A stretch of 64,000 bases of DNA from Chryseobacterium sp. Leaf180 (GCF_001424585.1 NZ_LMPJ01000010.1:176000-239999); one strand, 5' to 3'; positions 16,270 to 25,496 are shown, counted from the first letter of the stretch. Notes: generated by a model from the letters alone, not told the origin. A program made the numbers and translations.

Positions 16270-17316
16270 ATGAAAATCACTAGATTATTACAGCTTCTTT
16301 TCGGAATGCTTTTATTGTTAAATGTTGCCTGTTCGACAGAAGATGATTACGAAGAGGTGGCGAAACAAACGTATGATAACGGATATCTTCTTATTAATGA
16401 AGGAAATTTCGGCTCGCCAAATGCTGATGTTACGTACTTTTCTAAAGACGTAAACAATGTTCAAAACGGAATTTACAAAGCAAACAACGGCGAGGAAAAT
16501 CTTGGTGATGTTTTGCAGACCATCGTTTTTGACGGAGATAAAGCATATTTGCTTTTGAATAATTCAAATAAAATACAGGTAGTAAACCGTTACACTTTCA
16601 AAAAAACGGCTCAGATCACAACTCAGCTTGATAATCCGCGTTACATGGCGATTACAAATGGGATGATCTATGTTTCTAATGACAAATATAACGGAGCAAA
16701 ATACGTGAGTGTTTACAAAGTTTCTGATCTTTCTTTCGTAAAGAAAATAAACTTCACAGATACTGCCGAGCGCGTTTTGGTTGCCGGAGGAAATGTTTGG
16801 GTGCAGAATGCAACGTATGATTTTGGAAATAAATTCACAAAAATCAATACATCAACCAACGAAATCGACGGCCAGCCCATCACGCTTCCAAACGGAAATA
16901 TCGTAAAAACTGTTACGAGCAACAACAATATGTACACGGTTACGAACGGAACCGCAAACTCATATATCTATGAAATCAACAGCGCGGGATCGATTACAAA
17001 AACGACAACGCTTACCGGAATTAATAACGCAAGAAATCTTCAGGTTGAAGGTGGAAAATATTATTTCAGTTCGGCCAACAAAATCTATTCGATGGATATG
17101 ACAGCAACAGCGGTGCCTGCTTCGCCAATTATCACGGCTGTAGATGGCGGTGCGTATTTTACTCTTTATGGATTTACGGTTTTGGATGGAAAAGTTTTCA
17201 CTACAGATGTTAAAAACTTCACGCAGGATAGCGAAGTAAGCGTGTATTCTTCTACCGGAACTTTCATCAAAAAGTTCACTTCGGGAAGAGGTTCTACAAC
17301 CGTTTATTCTAATTAA
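16270..17316 (+). CDS. YncE/DUF5074-type beta-propeller lipoprotein, BtuG-like
   Basis: A 348-residue lipoprotein: signal peptide with lipobox NVAC (Cys21), then acidic residues EDDYEE, a pattern compatible with surface export in Bacteroidetes. The rest has repeating propeller-like units (LLINEGNFGSPNADVTYF; IVFDGDKAYLLLNNSNKIQV; NPRYMAITNGMIYVSND). Its place right after a riboswitch-controlled btuB matches BtuG of Bacteroides, a surface seven-bladed propeller that captures B12 and caps BtuB. Assignment as BtuG is inference from family and context. Co-transcribed with btuB and ended by a strong terminator. Confidence 0.82.
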   Translation: MKITRLLQLLFGMLLLLNVACSTEDDYEEVAKQTYDNGYLLINEGNFGSPNADVTYFSKDVNNVQNGIYKANNGEENLGDVLQTIVFDGDKAYLLLNNSNKIQVVNRYTFKKTAQITTQLDNPRYMAITNGMIYVSNDKYNGAKYVSVYKVSDLSFVKKINFTDTAERVLVAGGNVWVQNATYDFGNKFTKINTSTNEIDGQPITLPNGNIVKTVTSNNNMYTVTNGTANSYIYEINSAGSITKTTTLTGINNARNLQVEGGKYYFSSANKIYSMDMTATAVPASPIITAVDGGAYFTLYGFTVLDGKVFTTDVKNFTQDSEVSVYSSTGTFIKKFTSGRGSTTVYSN

Positions 17317-17335
17317 TATTTATCATCTTTAATAA

Positions 17336-17372
17336 AAATTCCGGGCGGTTTCTTCGAAACCGCCCGGAATTT
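17336..17372. terminator. Strong bidirectional terminator after btuB/btuG-like genes
   Basis: A perfect inverted repeat of about 16 bp (left arm 17337-17352, right arm 17356-17371) rich in CCGGGCGG with a 3-nt loop, flanked by AAAA upstream and TTTT downstream. It sits between convergent genes. Confidence 0.92.
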
Positions 17373-17393
17373 TGCTTTATATAGGAAAAATAT

Positions 17394-18821
17394 TTATTTA
17401 CTCATCAAACTCAGTCCCAATATCTCAGCTTCTCTGATCACAAAATCACGCGCTTCCAGAGGGTCATTAGCAATCTCGCCTTCGAGAATCGCTTCTTTTA
17501 CTTTTTCCTTTAGAATCCCAATTTCGCGGCCGGGCTTAAGATCAAACATTGCCATAATCTCTTCTCCCGAAATAGGCGGCTGAAAGTTTCTCACCTGATC
17601 TTTCTCTTCCACTTCCTTCATTTTCACGGCAACATATTCAAAGTTTTTCTTAAACTTTTCAACCTTTCTCGAGTTTTTGGTCGTGATATCAGCTTTGCAA
17701 AGGGTAAATAAATCTTCAATATCTTCTCCGGCATCAAAAAGCAATCTTCGAAGTGCCGCATCTGACGCGTCATCGGTAATCAGGGCAATCGGTCGCGAAG
17801 AAAGTTTTACCATTTTCTGCACATATTTCATGTCGGAATTCAGCGGCAGTTTCAGCTTCTGGAAAAGATTTTTTACCATTTTTGAACCTAAAAACTCGTG
17901 ACCATGGAAAGTCCAGCCTGTACCTTCCACAAATTTTTTCGTTGGCGCTTTTCCGATATCGTGAAGTAAGGCGGCCCAGCGAAGCCAAAGATTATCTGTG
18001 TTTTCACAAATATTATCTACGACTTCCAATGTATGGTAAAAATTATCTTTGTGCGTCTGCCCTTCCACTTCTTCCACGCCTTTCAAATCGATCAATTCAG
18101 GAATAATTAACTTCATTAAACCTGTTTCTTCCATTAATTTTAAACCGACAGAAGGTTTTTCAGAAAGCATGATTTTATTAAATTCAACCATAATTCTTTC
18201 CATCGAAACAATTTTGATTCTCTCAGCTTCTTTTTTAATAGACTGAAGCGAATTTTCTTCAATAGTAAAATTTAAAGTTGAAGCAAAACGAATCGCGCGC
18301 ATCATTCGTAAAGGATCGTCTGAATACGTCTGAGAAGACTCTAATGGTGTTTTTAAAACTTTATTTTCAAGATCATCTGTTCCGTTGAAAGGATCGATCA
18401 GTTCACCAAAATTCTCTGCATTCAGCGAAATCGCCATTGCATTTATCGTAAAATCTCTTCTTTTCTGGTCATCTTCAATTGTTCCACCTTCTACTTCGGG
18501 TTTGCGGCTGTTTTCGGTGTAACTTTCTTTTCGGGCGCCAACAAATTCAAGCTCAAGATCTTTAAACTTAATCATCGCAGTGCCGTACGTCTTAAAAACC
18601 GATACTTTCAGCTTCGGATCTAATTCTTTACCGACTTTTTCAGCCAACAAAATTCCGCTTTGTTCGGTCACAAAATCAATATCTGTCGACGCTTTCCTTT
18701 TCATGAGAAGATCGCGCACATAGCCGCCAACAACGTATACCGTTTGGTTATTTTCCGCAGCAACTTCAGAAATAAGCTTAAAAAGTTTCAGATTTTTATT
18801 CTGATTAAGATTGATCAACAT
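17394..18821 (-). CDS. cca: CCA tRNA nucleotidyltransferase / HD-domain protein
   Basis: Adds or repairs the 3' CCA of tRNAs; 475 residues. The N-terminal class II nucleotidyltransferase head has VGGYVRDLLM and the metal-binding ASTDIDFV, then RRDFTINAMA and the basic motif DPLRMMRAIRFA. A C-terminal HD domain follows (HTLEVVDNI, LLHDIGK, HGHEFLGSK). The single tRNA in this window does not encode CCA, which makes such an enzyme necessary. Poly(A) polymerase activity cannot be excluded in this family, but Bacteroidetes normally carry one CCA-adding copy. Confidence 0.88.
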   Translation of the reverse strand: MLINLNQNKNLKLFKLISEVAAENNQTVYVVGGYVRDLLMKRKASTDIDFVTEQSGILLAEKVGKELDPKLKVSVFKTYGTAMIKFKDLELEFVGARKESYTENSRKPEVEGGTIEDDQKRRDFTINAMAISLNAENFGELIDPFNGTDDLENKVLKTPLESSQTYSDDPLRMMRAIRFASTLNFTIEENSLQSIKKEAERIKIVSMERIMVEFNKIMLSEKPSVGLKLMEETGLMKLIIPELIDLKGVEEVEGQTHKDNFYHTLEVVDNICENTDNLWLRWAALLHDIGKAPTKKFVEGTGWTFHGHEFLGSKMVKNLFQKLKLPLNSDMKYVQKMVKLSSRPIALITDDASDAALRRLLFDAGEDIEDLFTLCKADITTKNSRKVEKFKKNFEYVAVKMKEVEEKDQVRNFQPPISGEEIMAMFDLKPGREIGILKEKVKEAILEGEIANDPLEARDFVIREAEILGLSLMSK

Positions 18822-18864
18822 TTTGAGAAGATGTTTGATTCTAAATTTGTTAGGTAATGTAAAA

Positions 18865-18909
18865 CCATTAAAAAATCAGATTTCAGGGAAGATTCCGATT
18901 TTTTAATGG
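18865..18909 (-). terminator. Terminator between tsaC-like gene and cca
   Basis: A 13-bp perfect inverted repeat (CCATTAAAAAATC / GATTTTTTAATGG) around a 19-nt loop lies 36 bp after the tsaC-like stop codon. It is followed by TTTT on the minus strand. Confidence 0.6.
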
Positions 18910-18944
18910 CTTTGTAATGTGCAAAGATAATTATTCTGAAAATT

Positions 18945-19493
18945 TTATTCACGCAAAACTTTTATCCTGTTATCATTCCAGATTTTTATCACGGACGAGC
19001 CTGCAAATTCTGAAACTTTTTCGCGGTTTTCTTCCACTGCATAATCTACGAGACTGATAATTTCTTTTGAAATATCAGAAAATTTCAACGGACTTTTATT
19101 GCCGCTGAAATTGGCTGAAGTAGAAACCAAAGGCTTGTTAAGTTTGGTAATCAGTTTTTTGCAGTACAAATCTTTTACAAGGCGAATTCCGATGCTTCCG
19201 TCTTCTGCAAGCAATTCTTTCGGCAAACCTCTTGGATTTTCGTACACAATAGTGACCGGCTTTTCGCTGAGATCCATGATTTCCCAAGCCATTTCCGGAA
19301 CATCAACCAAATCCTGCAATCTTTTTTCATTTTCTACGAGAATGATCATCGACTTATTTTTCTCCCGCTTTTTGATGTCGAAAATTTTATTGATGGCGTC
19401 TATATTTGTAGCGTCACAGCCAATTCCCCAGATCGTGTCTGTTGGATAAAGGATTGTGCCGCCGGATTTTAATATTTGTACGATGTTTTCCAT
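18945..19493 (-). CDS. tsaC: L-threonylcarbamoyladenylate synthase (TsaC/Sua5 short form)
   Basis: Makes threonylcarbamoyl-AMP from threonine, bicarbonate and ATP for the t6A modification of ANN-decoding tRNAs. The 182-residue YrdC-fold protein has the N-terminal GGTILYPTDTIWGIGCDA, KKREKNKSMIILV, and STSANFSG. The C-terminal Sua5 extension is absent, so this is the TsaC-like short form. Cytoplasmic. It is followed by a terminator hairpin and then cca, so two tRNA-maturation genes are neighbours without being tightly coupled. Confidence 0.9.
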   Translation of the reverse strand: MENIVQILKSGGTILYPTDTIWGIGCDATNIDAINKIFDIKKREKNKSMIILVENEKRLQDLVDVPEMAWEIMDLSEKPVTIVYENPRGLPKELLAEDGSIGIRLVKDLYCKKLITKLNKPLVSTSANFSGNKSPLKFSDISKEIISLVDYAVEENREKVSEFAGSSVIKIWNDNRIKVLRE

Positions 19494-19511
19494 TTTTTAG
19501 GACGAATTACT

Positions 19512-20078
19512 TTAAAGTATTGATATTTGGGTTTTTTGAAGAAAAATCAATGTTATACAATCATTTTTTTTTAAAGAATCATTCACTGTAAAAATATATG
19601 TGAATTTTTTATTATTGTAGTTTAAGGTCGTATGTATATTTCTCCCACTTTTATTAAATGATACTGAATCGACAGTTAAAATCTTTTGAACTCCGAATTT
19701 TGATAACTGTCTTTTTTGATAATTCCTTTTAAATGCACAAAATATAAATATGAAAAAAATAAACAAAGGAAATATTAAAATGAAAGGAAACTTCTTTTTA
19801 TAACTAGCTCCCAACATTTTTAAAACATTTTCATCCATTAAATCGGTAAGACCTATAAATTTATTTTTCAGAATATTCTTAGTTCTAAATAATCTTTGAA
19901 CCAAAATTGCAAAATATAAGCACCCAAACCACAATATTGCTAACGGGAAAAAGAATATAACTTTTTTACCTACATTTTCATCATCGAAAAGCCACGAAAA
20001 AGCAAAACCAATTATAAAAGAGGCTGACATTAAAACAAATGAAATTGTCACATATTTTAAGACAATTTTTTTATGCAT
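19512..20078 (-). CDS. Hypothetical membrane protein
   Basis: A 188-residue AT-rich gene of unknown function. Hydrophobic segments near residues 10-30, 40-62 and 98-115 suggest three membrane helices, followed by a soluble C-terminal part rich in Lys, Asn and Phe (NIHTTLNYNNKKFTYIFTV). No conserved motif recognised. It is 35 bp downstream of another AT-rich membrane-protein gene on the same strand and 18 bp upstream of tsaC. Confidence 0.6.
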   Translation of the reverse strand: MHKKIVLKYVTISFVLMSASFIIGFAFSWLFDDENVGKKVIFFFPLAILWFGCLYFAILVQRLFRTKNILKNKFIGLTDLMDENVLKMLGASYKKKFPFILIFPLFIFFIFIFCAFKRNYQKRQLSKFGVQKILTVDSVSFNKSGRNIHTTLNYNNKKFTYIFTVNDSLKKNDCITLIFLQKTQISIL

Positions 20079-20113
20079 CAGAAATAAATTAAAATACTAT
20101 TCTAAGTTATTAC

Positions 20114-20653
20114 CTACTTTTTTAAGATTTTTTTAAAATCTCTTCTGGTAAGATGCTGCGAAAATAAAACAGGGAAATTCAATCGGGAACCTTCTTTTAT
20201 TAAAGTGTAAAGAATCGCATCACCTTTAAAAAAAACCAAGATTGTCTTTTCAGTATTTTTCATACCAAAATCATCCGTAGGTTCATTTAAGAATATTAAA
20301 TTATCCGATATTTTGGAAATTCTGTAATGATACTTTTTTCCGTATTCAAGAATTTTTTGCTTCGCATCTTCCTTATGAATTGAAAACTTAATTTCTCTGA
20401 GATTTTTTTCAAAAAACTTACAGTAAAAACCATACAGACACAAAGAAATAATTATCGGAAAAAGATAATAACCCACTCTATCGTTGCTTGATTGAGGATT
20501 GATTTGATCCAGACACAGAACTGAAGATATTCCCAATGCCACAAAAATCAAGTAGCTTATAAAACTATCAGATTTATCAAACCAGCTTTCTTCAAAAATC
20601 AGTTTTCGTGGTTTTATACTTTTTTCAATATCTAAATCCTTAAGCGTTCGCAT
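20114..20653 (-). CDS. Hypothetical membrane protein
   Basis: A 179-residue protein, unrecognised. Two hydrophobic segments (about 32-50 and 60-80) make a membrane hairpin; the C-terminal 95 residues are soluble and basic, ending RRDFKKILKK. The ATG at 20653 is used; a TTG directly before it could add one residue. It begins 3 bp after the stop of the DinB-fold gene upstream, so it is probably translated from the same mRNA. It is more AT-rich than the flanking metabolic genes. Confidence 0.6.
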   Translation of the reverse strand: MRTLKDLDIEKSIKPRKLIFEESWFDKSDSFISYLIFVALGISSVLCLDQINPQSSNDRVGYYLFPIIISLCLYGFYCKFFEKNLREIKFSIHKEDAKQKILEYGKKYHYRISKISDNLIFLNEPTDDFGMKNTEKTILVFFKGDAILYTLIKEGSRLNFPVLFSQHLTRRDFKKILKK

Positions 20654-20656
20654 CAA

Positions 20657-21154
20657 CTAATATAAATATCTCTCCTCAACCACATTCAAATGATGAATAT
20701 TATGCCCGACAATCATTTTAGCAATTGTTTCTACCGCAATTTCATTTCCGCTGGCAATTCCTTTATTCAATAAAACGGAAGGATTAAGCGTCTTACACAT
20801 AATCTCAAAAGACTTTCGTACCGCCTGGTATTCCTCCAAAAGAGATTTGACGCTCCTCTCATTCGCAAAAGAATTTTCAGCATAACTTTCTTCATCAAAC
20901 CCTGGTAATTCTTTCATTTCACCGCGGGCAAAAGCCAAAATTCGGTACTGAAAAATTCTTTCGGTATCGGTCAGATGAAGCAGAACTTCTTTCAGTGTCC
21001 ATTTACCTTCAGCATAAGCAAAAATCGCCTGCGCTTCAGATAAACCAGAATACAAGTCGACTGTTTTCTCCTCTACAATTTTTAATTCGCGCAGCCAGTT
21101 TTCAGACGGAATAAGATCCAAATACCGCTGCACATATTTTTCAAAATCGGTCAT
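20657..21154 (-). CDS. DinB superfamily protein (YfiT/BstA-like)
   Basis: A 165-residue four-helix bundle. Motifs AEGKWTLKEVLLHLTDTERIF, LPGFDEESYAE and the C-terminal GHNIHHLNVV match the YfiT/DinB_2 group, whose three histidines bind a divalent metal. In Firmicutes relatives are bacillithiol S-transferases; that role here is inference, helped by a YpdA-type bacillithiol reductase at 51970. The gene begins 9 bp after the cystathionine gamma-synthase stop codon and is followed 3 bp later by a membrane-protein gene, so it is in an operon with sulfur amino-acid metabolism. Confidence 0.82.
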   Translation of the reverse strand: MTDFEKYVQRYLDLIPSENWLRELKIVEEKTVDLYSGLSEAQAIFAYAEGKWTLKEVLLHLTDTERIFQYRILAFARGEMKELPGFDEESYAENSFANERSVKSLLEEYQAVRKSFEIMCKTLNPSVLLNKGIASGNEIAVETIAKMIVGHNIHHLNVVEERYLY

Positions 21155-21163
21155 GAGCGAAAT

Positions 21164-22303
21164 CTAAGAAAATGCTTTTTCCAAATCTGCAATCAAATCT
21201 TCTGCATCTTCGATTCCAACGCTTAGACGAACTAAATCATCGGTGATTCCTAATTCTGCACGTTTTTCAGCAGGAATTGATGCATGAGTCATCAAAGCTG
21301 GGTGATTTGCCAATGATTCTACTCCACCCAAAGATTCGGCTAAAGTAAACACTCTAACTTTTTCCAAGAATCTAATCGCATCTTCTTTTTTACCCGATTT
21401 GAAAGTGAAAGAAACCATTCCTCCGAAATCTTTCATCTGAGCTTTTGCCAATTCATATTGCGGGTGAGATTCTAATCCTGGATAGATAACTTGCGCAACT
21501 GCAGGATGAGATTCCAGATATTTCGCCACAGCCATTCCGTTTTCAGAATGTCTCTGAACTCTTAATGCCAAAGTTTTAATTCCTCTTAACACCAAATAAG
21601 AATCGTGTGGACCCAAAATTCCACCGCTTGCAAACTGAATGAAGTGAAGTTTTTCACCCAACTCAGCATCTTTAGCAATCAAAGCTCCGGCGATTACATC
21701 GGAATGACCACCTAAATATTTTGTTGCAGAATGCATCACAATATCTGCTCCCAAATCGATTGGTCTCTGAAGATATGGCGTTGCAAAAGTATTGTCAACC
21801 GCAACCAAAATATTTTTTCCTTTTGCAATTTCTACAACTGCTTTGATGTCTACCAATTTCATCAAAGGATTGGTTGGTGTTTCAATCCAGATTAATTTGG
21901 TTTTATCGGTAATGACATCGTTGATTTTTGAAGCATCATCAAAATTCACGAAGATAAATTTCAGCTGATATTTTTCAAAAAGTCTGGTGAACATTCTATA
22001 AGTCCCACCGTATAAATCGTCCACAGCAACCACTTCGTCGCCCGGATTTAATAATTTTAAAACACAGTCAATCGCAGCCAAACCAGAACCGAAAGCCAAA
22101 CCTCTCGCTCCGTTTTCAATGCTTGCCAAAGAGTCTTCCAAAGCCTGTCTTGTAGGGTTGGCCGCTCTTGAATATTCGTATCCTGAATGTACTCCCGGAC
22201 TTTTCTGTGCGAAAGTAGATGTTAAAAAAACCGGAACGTTTACAGAACCTGTTGCAGATTCGTGGTGTTGTCCGCCGTGTATAACTTTTGTATTGAAATT
22301 CAT
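21164..22303 (-). CDS. metB: Cystathionine gamma-synthase family PLP enzyme
   Basis: Trans-sulfuration enzyme of the Cys/Met metabolism PLP family, 379 residues from the ATG at 22303 (MNFNTKVIHGG). The PLP lysine lies in SATKYLGGHSD; YEYSRAANPTR and GSGLAAID are the usual cofactor-site motifs. It may form cystathionine from cysteine and an activated homoserine, or act as a lyase (metB versus mccB/metC); sequence by eye does not separate these. The longer frame opening at 22363 adds 20 residues unlike the family. It leads an operon with a DinB-fold gene. Confidence 0.85.
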   Translation of the reverse strand: MNFNTKVIHGGQHHESATGSVNVPVFLTSTFAQKSPGVHSGYEYSRAANPTRQALEDSLASIENGARGLAFGSGLAAIDCVLKLLNPGDEVVAVDDLYGGTYRMFTRLFEKYQLKFIFVNFDDASKINDVITDKTKLIWIETPTNPLMKLVDIKAVVEIAKGKNILVAVDNTFATPYLQRPIDLGADIVMHSATKYLGGHSDVIAGALIAKDAELGEKLHFIQFASGGILGPHDSYLVLRGIKTLALRVQRHSENGMAVAKYLESHPAVAQVIYPGLESHPQYELAKAQMKDFGGMVSFTFKSGKKEDAIRFLEKVRVFTLAESLGGVESLANHPALMTHASIPAEKRAELGITDDLVRLSVGIEDAEDLIADLEKAFS

Positions 22304-22412
22304 TGTTTTATATTTTTGTTGGAAGTTGGGTGATGGAAGTTGGATGTTTTTGCAACTTTTCAAGATCCGCCTCCTTGCATTATTTTTCTATTAATTTTTC
22401 TGTTTCTTAGAG

Positions 22413-23114
22413 TTACCCAAAAGTATCAATTTTGAAAGAATTTTTGTGTTTCATATAATAACCTCTGTCAAGAGAAAGCCTCTGTCCATATTTCAAATCA
22501 TATATTACAAATAACAAAAAGAGATGAAATGACGTTTTTTGCTTTATTCTATCGGTAATAATGTCTTCTTTAATTCTTATTCCGTTTTCATTCTCATACT
22601 CAATTTCTAAGTATTCTTCGATACCCTCGTTATCCCGAAAAGAATATTTCCATGATAACACTTCCCAAGAAATTGTTCTGGTATAATATTTCAAATAAGC
22701 TTTGTCAAAAGTCAGTACATTATAATTTTTATTTTTAACATAAGAATATTCTAAAGGGATTTTATTCTTTAAAATAAATTCTTCACAATGAAAACACTCT
22801 ATAAAATCTTCTATTTCCTTTTTAGAAAAGTTTTTTTGAATGTCAAATTTATTATCATTAAAATATTCTCTGTAAAAAATAAAGCTTAAAAGGTTTTTAT
22901 TATTTTTCAAATATTTATTTGCAAATACTTTTTCAAGCAAAGGAACGAGTGCTAAATAAAAAATTATAATACCTGCCAACCACGCAATTTCATATTCAGT
23001 AAGATTCAATAAAACTATAAAAATTGTGTTTATAATAAAAGCAAGAATAAAAGAGAATGTATTAATTCTATTTCTTAATTTCAAATATTTAGAAAAATCT
23101 TGCAAAAGAAACAT
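22413..23114 (-). CDS. Hypothetical membrane protein
   Basis: A 233-residue AT-rich gene, function unknown. Two adjacent hydrophobic segments (about 20-38 and 42-62) form a membrane hairpin near the N-terminus; the long soluble remainder is rich in Tyr, Lys and Asn (YSYVKNKNYNVLTFDKAYLK). The layout, a helix pair followed by a mixed alpha/beta domain, resembles YcxB-like proteins, but I see no decisive motif. It follows gldC by 1 bp on the same strand, so it is translationally linked to it. Confidence 0.6.
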   Translation of the reverse strand: MFLLQDFSKYLKLRNRINTFSFILAFIINTIFIVLLNLTEYEIAWLAGIIIFYLALVPLLEKVFANKYLKNNKNLLSFIFYREYFNDNKFDIQKNFSKKEIEDFIECFHCEEFILKNKIPLEYSYVKNKNYNVLTFDKAYLKYYTRTISWEVLSWKYSFRDNEGIEEYLEIEYENENGIRIKEDIITDRIKQKTSFHLFLLFVIYDLKYGQRLSLDRGYYMKHKNSFKIDTFG

Positions 23115-23115
23115 C

Positions 23116-23442
23116 CTACATTTTTATCGCAGATTTTACCGCAAACTCTTCCGCTATTTCCTCAATCCATGCTGCAACATCTTCTTCGCCGGTAGCGCGC
23201 TGATAGGTGTTTCCGAGAGAAACCAGAATTTGATGCATGAACATTTTCATTTGGTCAACTGGCATTTCCTTAGTCCAAAGGTCGATTCGTAATGCTTCTG
23301 AAGTTTTTTCGTCCCAAACCGAAATCATTACCGCTTTGGTTTCCTCTTTTTCCACGCCGCCATCCGCAGCATTCCAAGTCATTTTTTCCGGGATGTGGTT
23401 TTCATCGAGTTCCACATCTATCGTGATCTGAGTTTTTCTCAT
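23116..23442 (-). CDS. gldC: Gliding motility protein GldC
   Basis: A 108-residue cytoplasmic protein recognised as GldC from its start (RKTQITIDVELDENHIPEKM), the WNAADGG and SVWDEKTSEALRIDLWTK segments and the acidic C-terminus. GldC is linked genetically to gliding motility and the type IX secretion machinery in Flavobacterium, where it is not strictly essential. It lies 46 bp downstream of gldB, as in other Flavobacteriia. Presence does not prove motility, since non-gliding Chryseobacterium also carry gld genes. Confidence 0.88.
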   Translation of the reverse strand: MRKTQITIDVELDENHIPEKMTWNAADGGVEKEETKAVMISVWDEKTSEALRIDLWTKEMPVDQMKMFMHQILVSLGNTYQRATGEEDVAAWIEEIAEEFAVKSAIKM

Positions 23443-23488
23443 TGTTTAATTTATTTGATAATCCTGCTAAAAAACAGCAGACATTTTA

Positions 23489-24472
23489 TTATTCTAAGAC
23501 GGGTTTGTAACTGCTTTCATTAAAAATTTTCGTAGCGTCCATTCTGAGGAAATCAGTCAGTTTTGTTTCCGGATGTTTAGCCAAATAAGCTTTACAGATT
23601 TGCCAGCCGGTAAAAATCCCGACCATCGGCGAAGACTGATTGTCTATTTCGGTATAAAATTTAGAAAAAGGTCCTGGCGCAATGAAACGCTCTGCCAGAC
23701 GGTGATCGTCACCAAAAATTAAATTGCTTTCCACAAAATAATTATAAATATTCGCTTCATTTTGAGTTGCCCATGTGTACTGCTCTTTCGTATAATCCAT
23801 TTTCAGATATTCCGGAGTTTCGGGCAAAAATGCATCCTGAAGTGTCATCATTTTTCCGTTGTAAATCATCAGATCAATAAATTTCTGACTTTTTCCGCTG
23901 TACGGAACAATATTTTCAGCGAAAACATGCGAAATTTTAGGAACCATATTTTCCACATTCATGCTTTTCTGAAAATAGAGTTCGAGACCTTTGTAATGTG
24001 GATTTTTAAAACCTAAAAAACCGGTAATATCGATAAACAGAAAATTGGTTTCCGGATCGTAGATGATCGGATCCTGCGCCATCTGAAGCGCAGACGAAAA
24101 CAAATAGACTTTCGGTGTCTTAAACTGTGGAAAATAATATTTAATATGTGAAAAAAGATCGGTCAGCTCACGCGCAAGCTTCGGTTGATTAATCTTCTTA
24201 ATGGCTTCCGTGTAGATTTTCACCTCCGTCGGATCACTGCGTCTTTTAGCAAAATCTTCGGCAGAAACCGTTCCCTGAAACCAAGGAAACTGCTTTGAAA
24301 AAGTTTCAATCGGCACATTCTGATCATAAAACATTTTTGAAATATCGGTGATCTGTACTTGTTGGGCCGGACTTTTTATTTCGACCTTCCAGTTGTTTTC
24401 GGTTTCCTTTTTGCACGACGAAAGACTCATGATAACAAGGCTTACGCATGCGGCAATTCTGAAAATCTTCAT
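23489..24472 (-). CDS. gldB: Gliding motility lipoprotein GldB
   Basis: A 327-residue lipoprotein with signal peptide and lipobox SLSSC (Cys20), followed by KKE. The body (FPWFQGTVSAEDFAKRRSDP, KVYLFSSALQMAQDPI) matches GldB, an essential gliding and T9SS-associated lipoprotein in F. johnsoniae with a zincin-like fold. It precedes gldC. A -7 element (TATTTTTG on the minus strand, 24498-24505) stands 26 bp upstream of the start codon. Confidence 0.88.
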   Translation of the reverse strand: MKIFRIAACVSLVIMSLSSCKKETENNWKVEIKSPAQQVQITDISKMFYDQNVPIETFSKQFPWFQGTVSAEDFAKRRSDPTEVKIYTEAIKKINQPKLARELTDLFSHIKYYFPQFKTPKVYLFSSALQMAQDPIIYDPETNFLFIDITGFLGFKNPHYKGLELYFQKSMNVENMVPKISHVFAENIVPYSGKSQKFIDLMIYNGKMMTLQDAFLPETPEYLKMDYTKEQYTWATQNEANIYNYFVESNLIFGDDHRLAERFIAPGPFSKFYTEIDNQSSPMVGIFTGWQICKAYLAKHPETKLTDFLRMDATKIFNESSYKPVLE

Positions 24473-24647
24473 TATTTTTACCTAAATTTTGATGAGACAA
24501 AAATACAGAATTAATGGCAAAATCTTTTCATGCAAATGGAAAGACTTGATGGCTTAACCACTTTTAAGATAATTTACATGTTATTATCATTTAATGCAAT
24601 AGCGAATTCAAATTCAAAAAAATTCAAACCTAATTAAAAAACAAAAT

Positions 24648-25439
24648 ATGCAGACACAAAAAGTAATCAATCATATCGTGCAATGGCTGACAGATTATGC
24701 GCAAAAATCAGGTGCGAAAGGATATGTAGTTGGAGTTTCCGGCGGTGTGGATTCCGGAGTGGTTTCTAAACTTGTGGCCATGACCGGTCTGAAAACTTTG
24801 CTGATCGAAATGCCGATCCGACAGAAAGAAGATCAGGTAAACCGCGCCAAAGAACACATGAAAGATCTAGAAAGCAAATTTGAAAACGTACAGGCAATGT
24901 CGGTAAATCTCACGCCGGCTTTCGAAGAACTTTATAAAACTTTTGACGTTCACGATGAAGAATTTCCAAATGAAAAGCTCGCATTTGCCAACACAAGATC
25001 GCGTCTAAGAATGCTGACCTTATATTACTACGGTCAAATCAACGGACTTTTGGTATGCGGAACAGGAAATAAAGTGGAAGATTTCGGGATTGGTTTTTAT
25101 ACGAAATACGGCGACGGCGGCGTGGATGTTTCGCCAATCGCTGATCTTTACAAAACGGAAGTGTATGAGCTTGCGAGAGCCTTAGATCTGATCGAAAGTA
25201 TTCAGAATGCGATTCCTACAGACGGTTTGTGGGATGCAGAACGCACCGATGAAGATCAGATTGGCGCGACGTATCCGGAGTTGGAGAAAATCCAAAAAGA
25301 ATGGGGAACAAAATCTGAATCTGACTACAAAGGCCGCGATCTGGAAGTGTACAAAATTTTCAGCCGTATGAGTAAAGCGGCGCAACATAAAATCAATCCA
25401 ATTCCGGTGTGTGATATTCCTGAGGAGTATAGAAATTAA
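24648..25439 (+). CDS. nadE: NAD(+) synthetase, ammonia-dependent
   Basis: Final step of NAD biosynthesis, converting nicotinate adenine dinucleotide with ATP and ammonia to NAD. The 263-residue protein has the N-type ATP pyrophosphatase P-loop GVSGGVDSGVVSK and later VCGTGNKVEDFGIGFYTKYG and DLYKTEVYELAR. There is no N-terminal glutaminase domain. It is divergent from gldB; a weak promoter TTG-N21-TAATTTAC precedes it. Confidence 0.92.
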   Translation: MQTQKVINHIVQWLTDYAQKSGAKGYVVGVSGGVDSGVVSKLVAMTGLKTLLIEMPIRQKEDQVNRAKEHMKDLESKFENVQAMSVNLTPAFEELYKTFDVHDEEFPNEKLAFANTRSRLRMLTLYYYGQINGLLVCGTGNKVEDFGIGFYTKYGDGGVDVSPIADLYKTEVYELARALDLIESIQNAIPTDGLWDAERTDEDQIGATYPELEKIQKEWGTKSESDYKGRDLEVYKIFSRMSKAAQHKINPIPVCDIPEEYRN

Positions 25440-25496
25440 TTTTTAAGTTTTAAAATCAAAAATAAATTATCTTTAAGCTTTAAAAATATACAGTAT

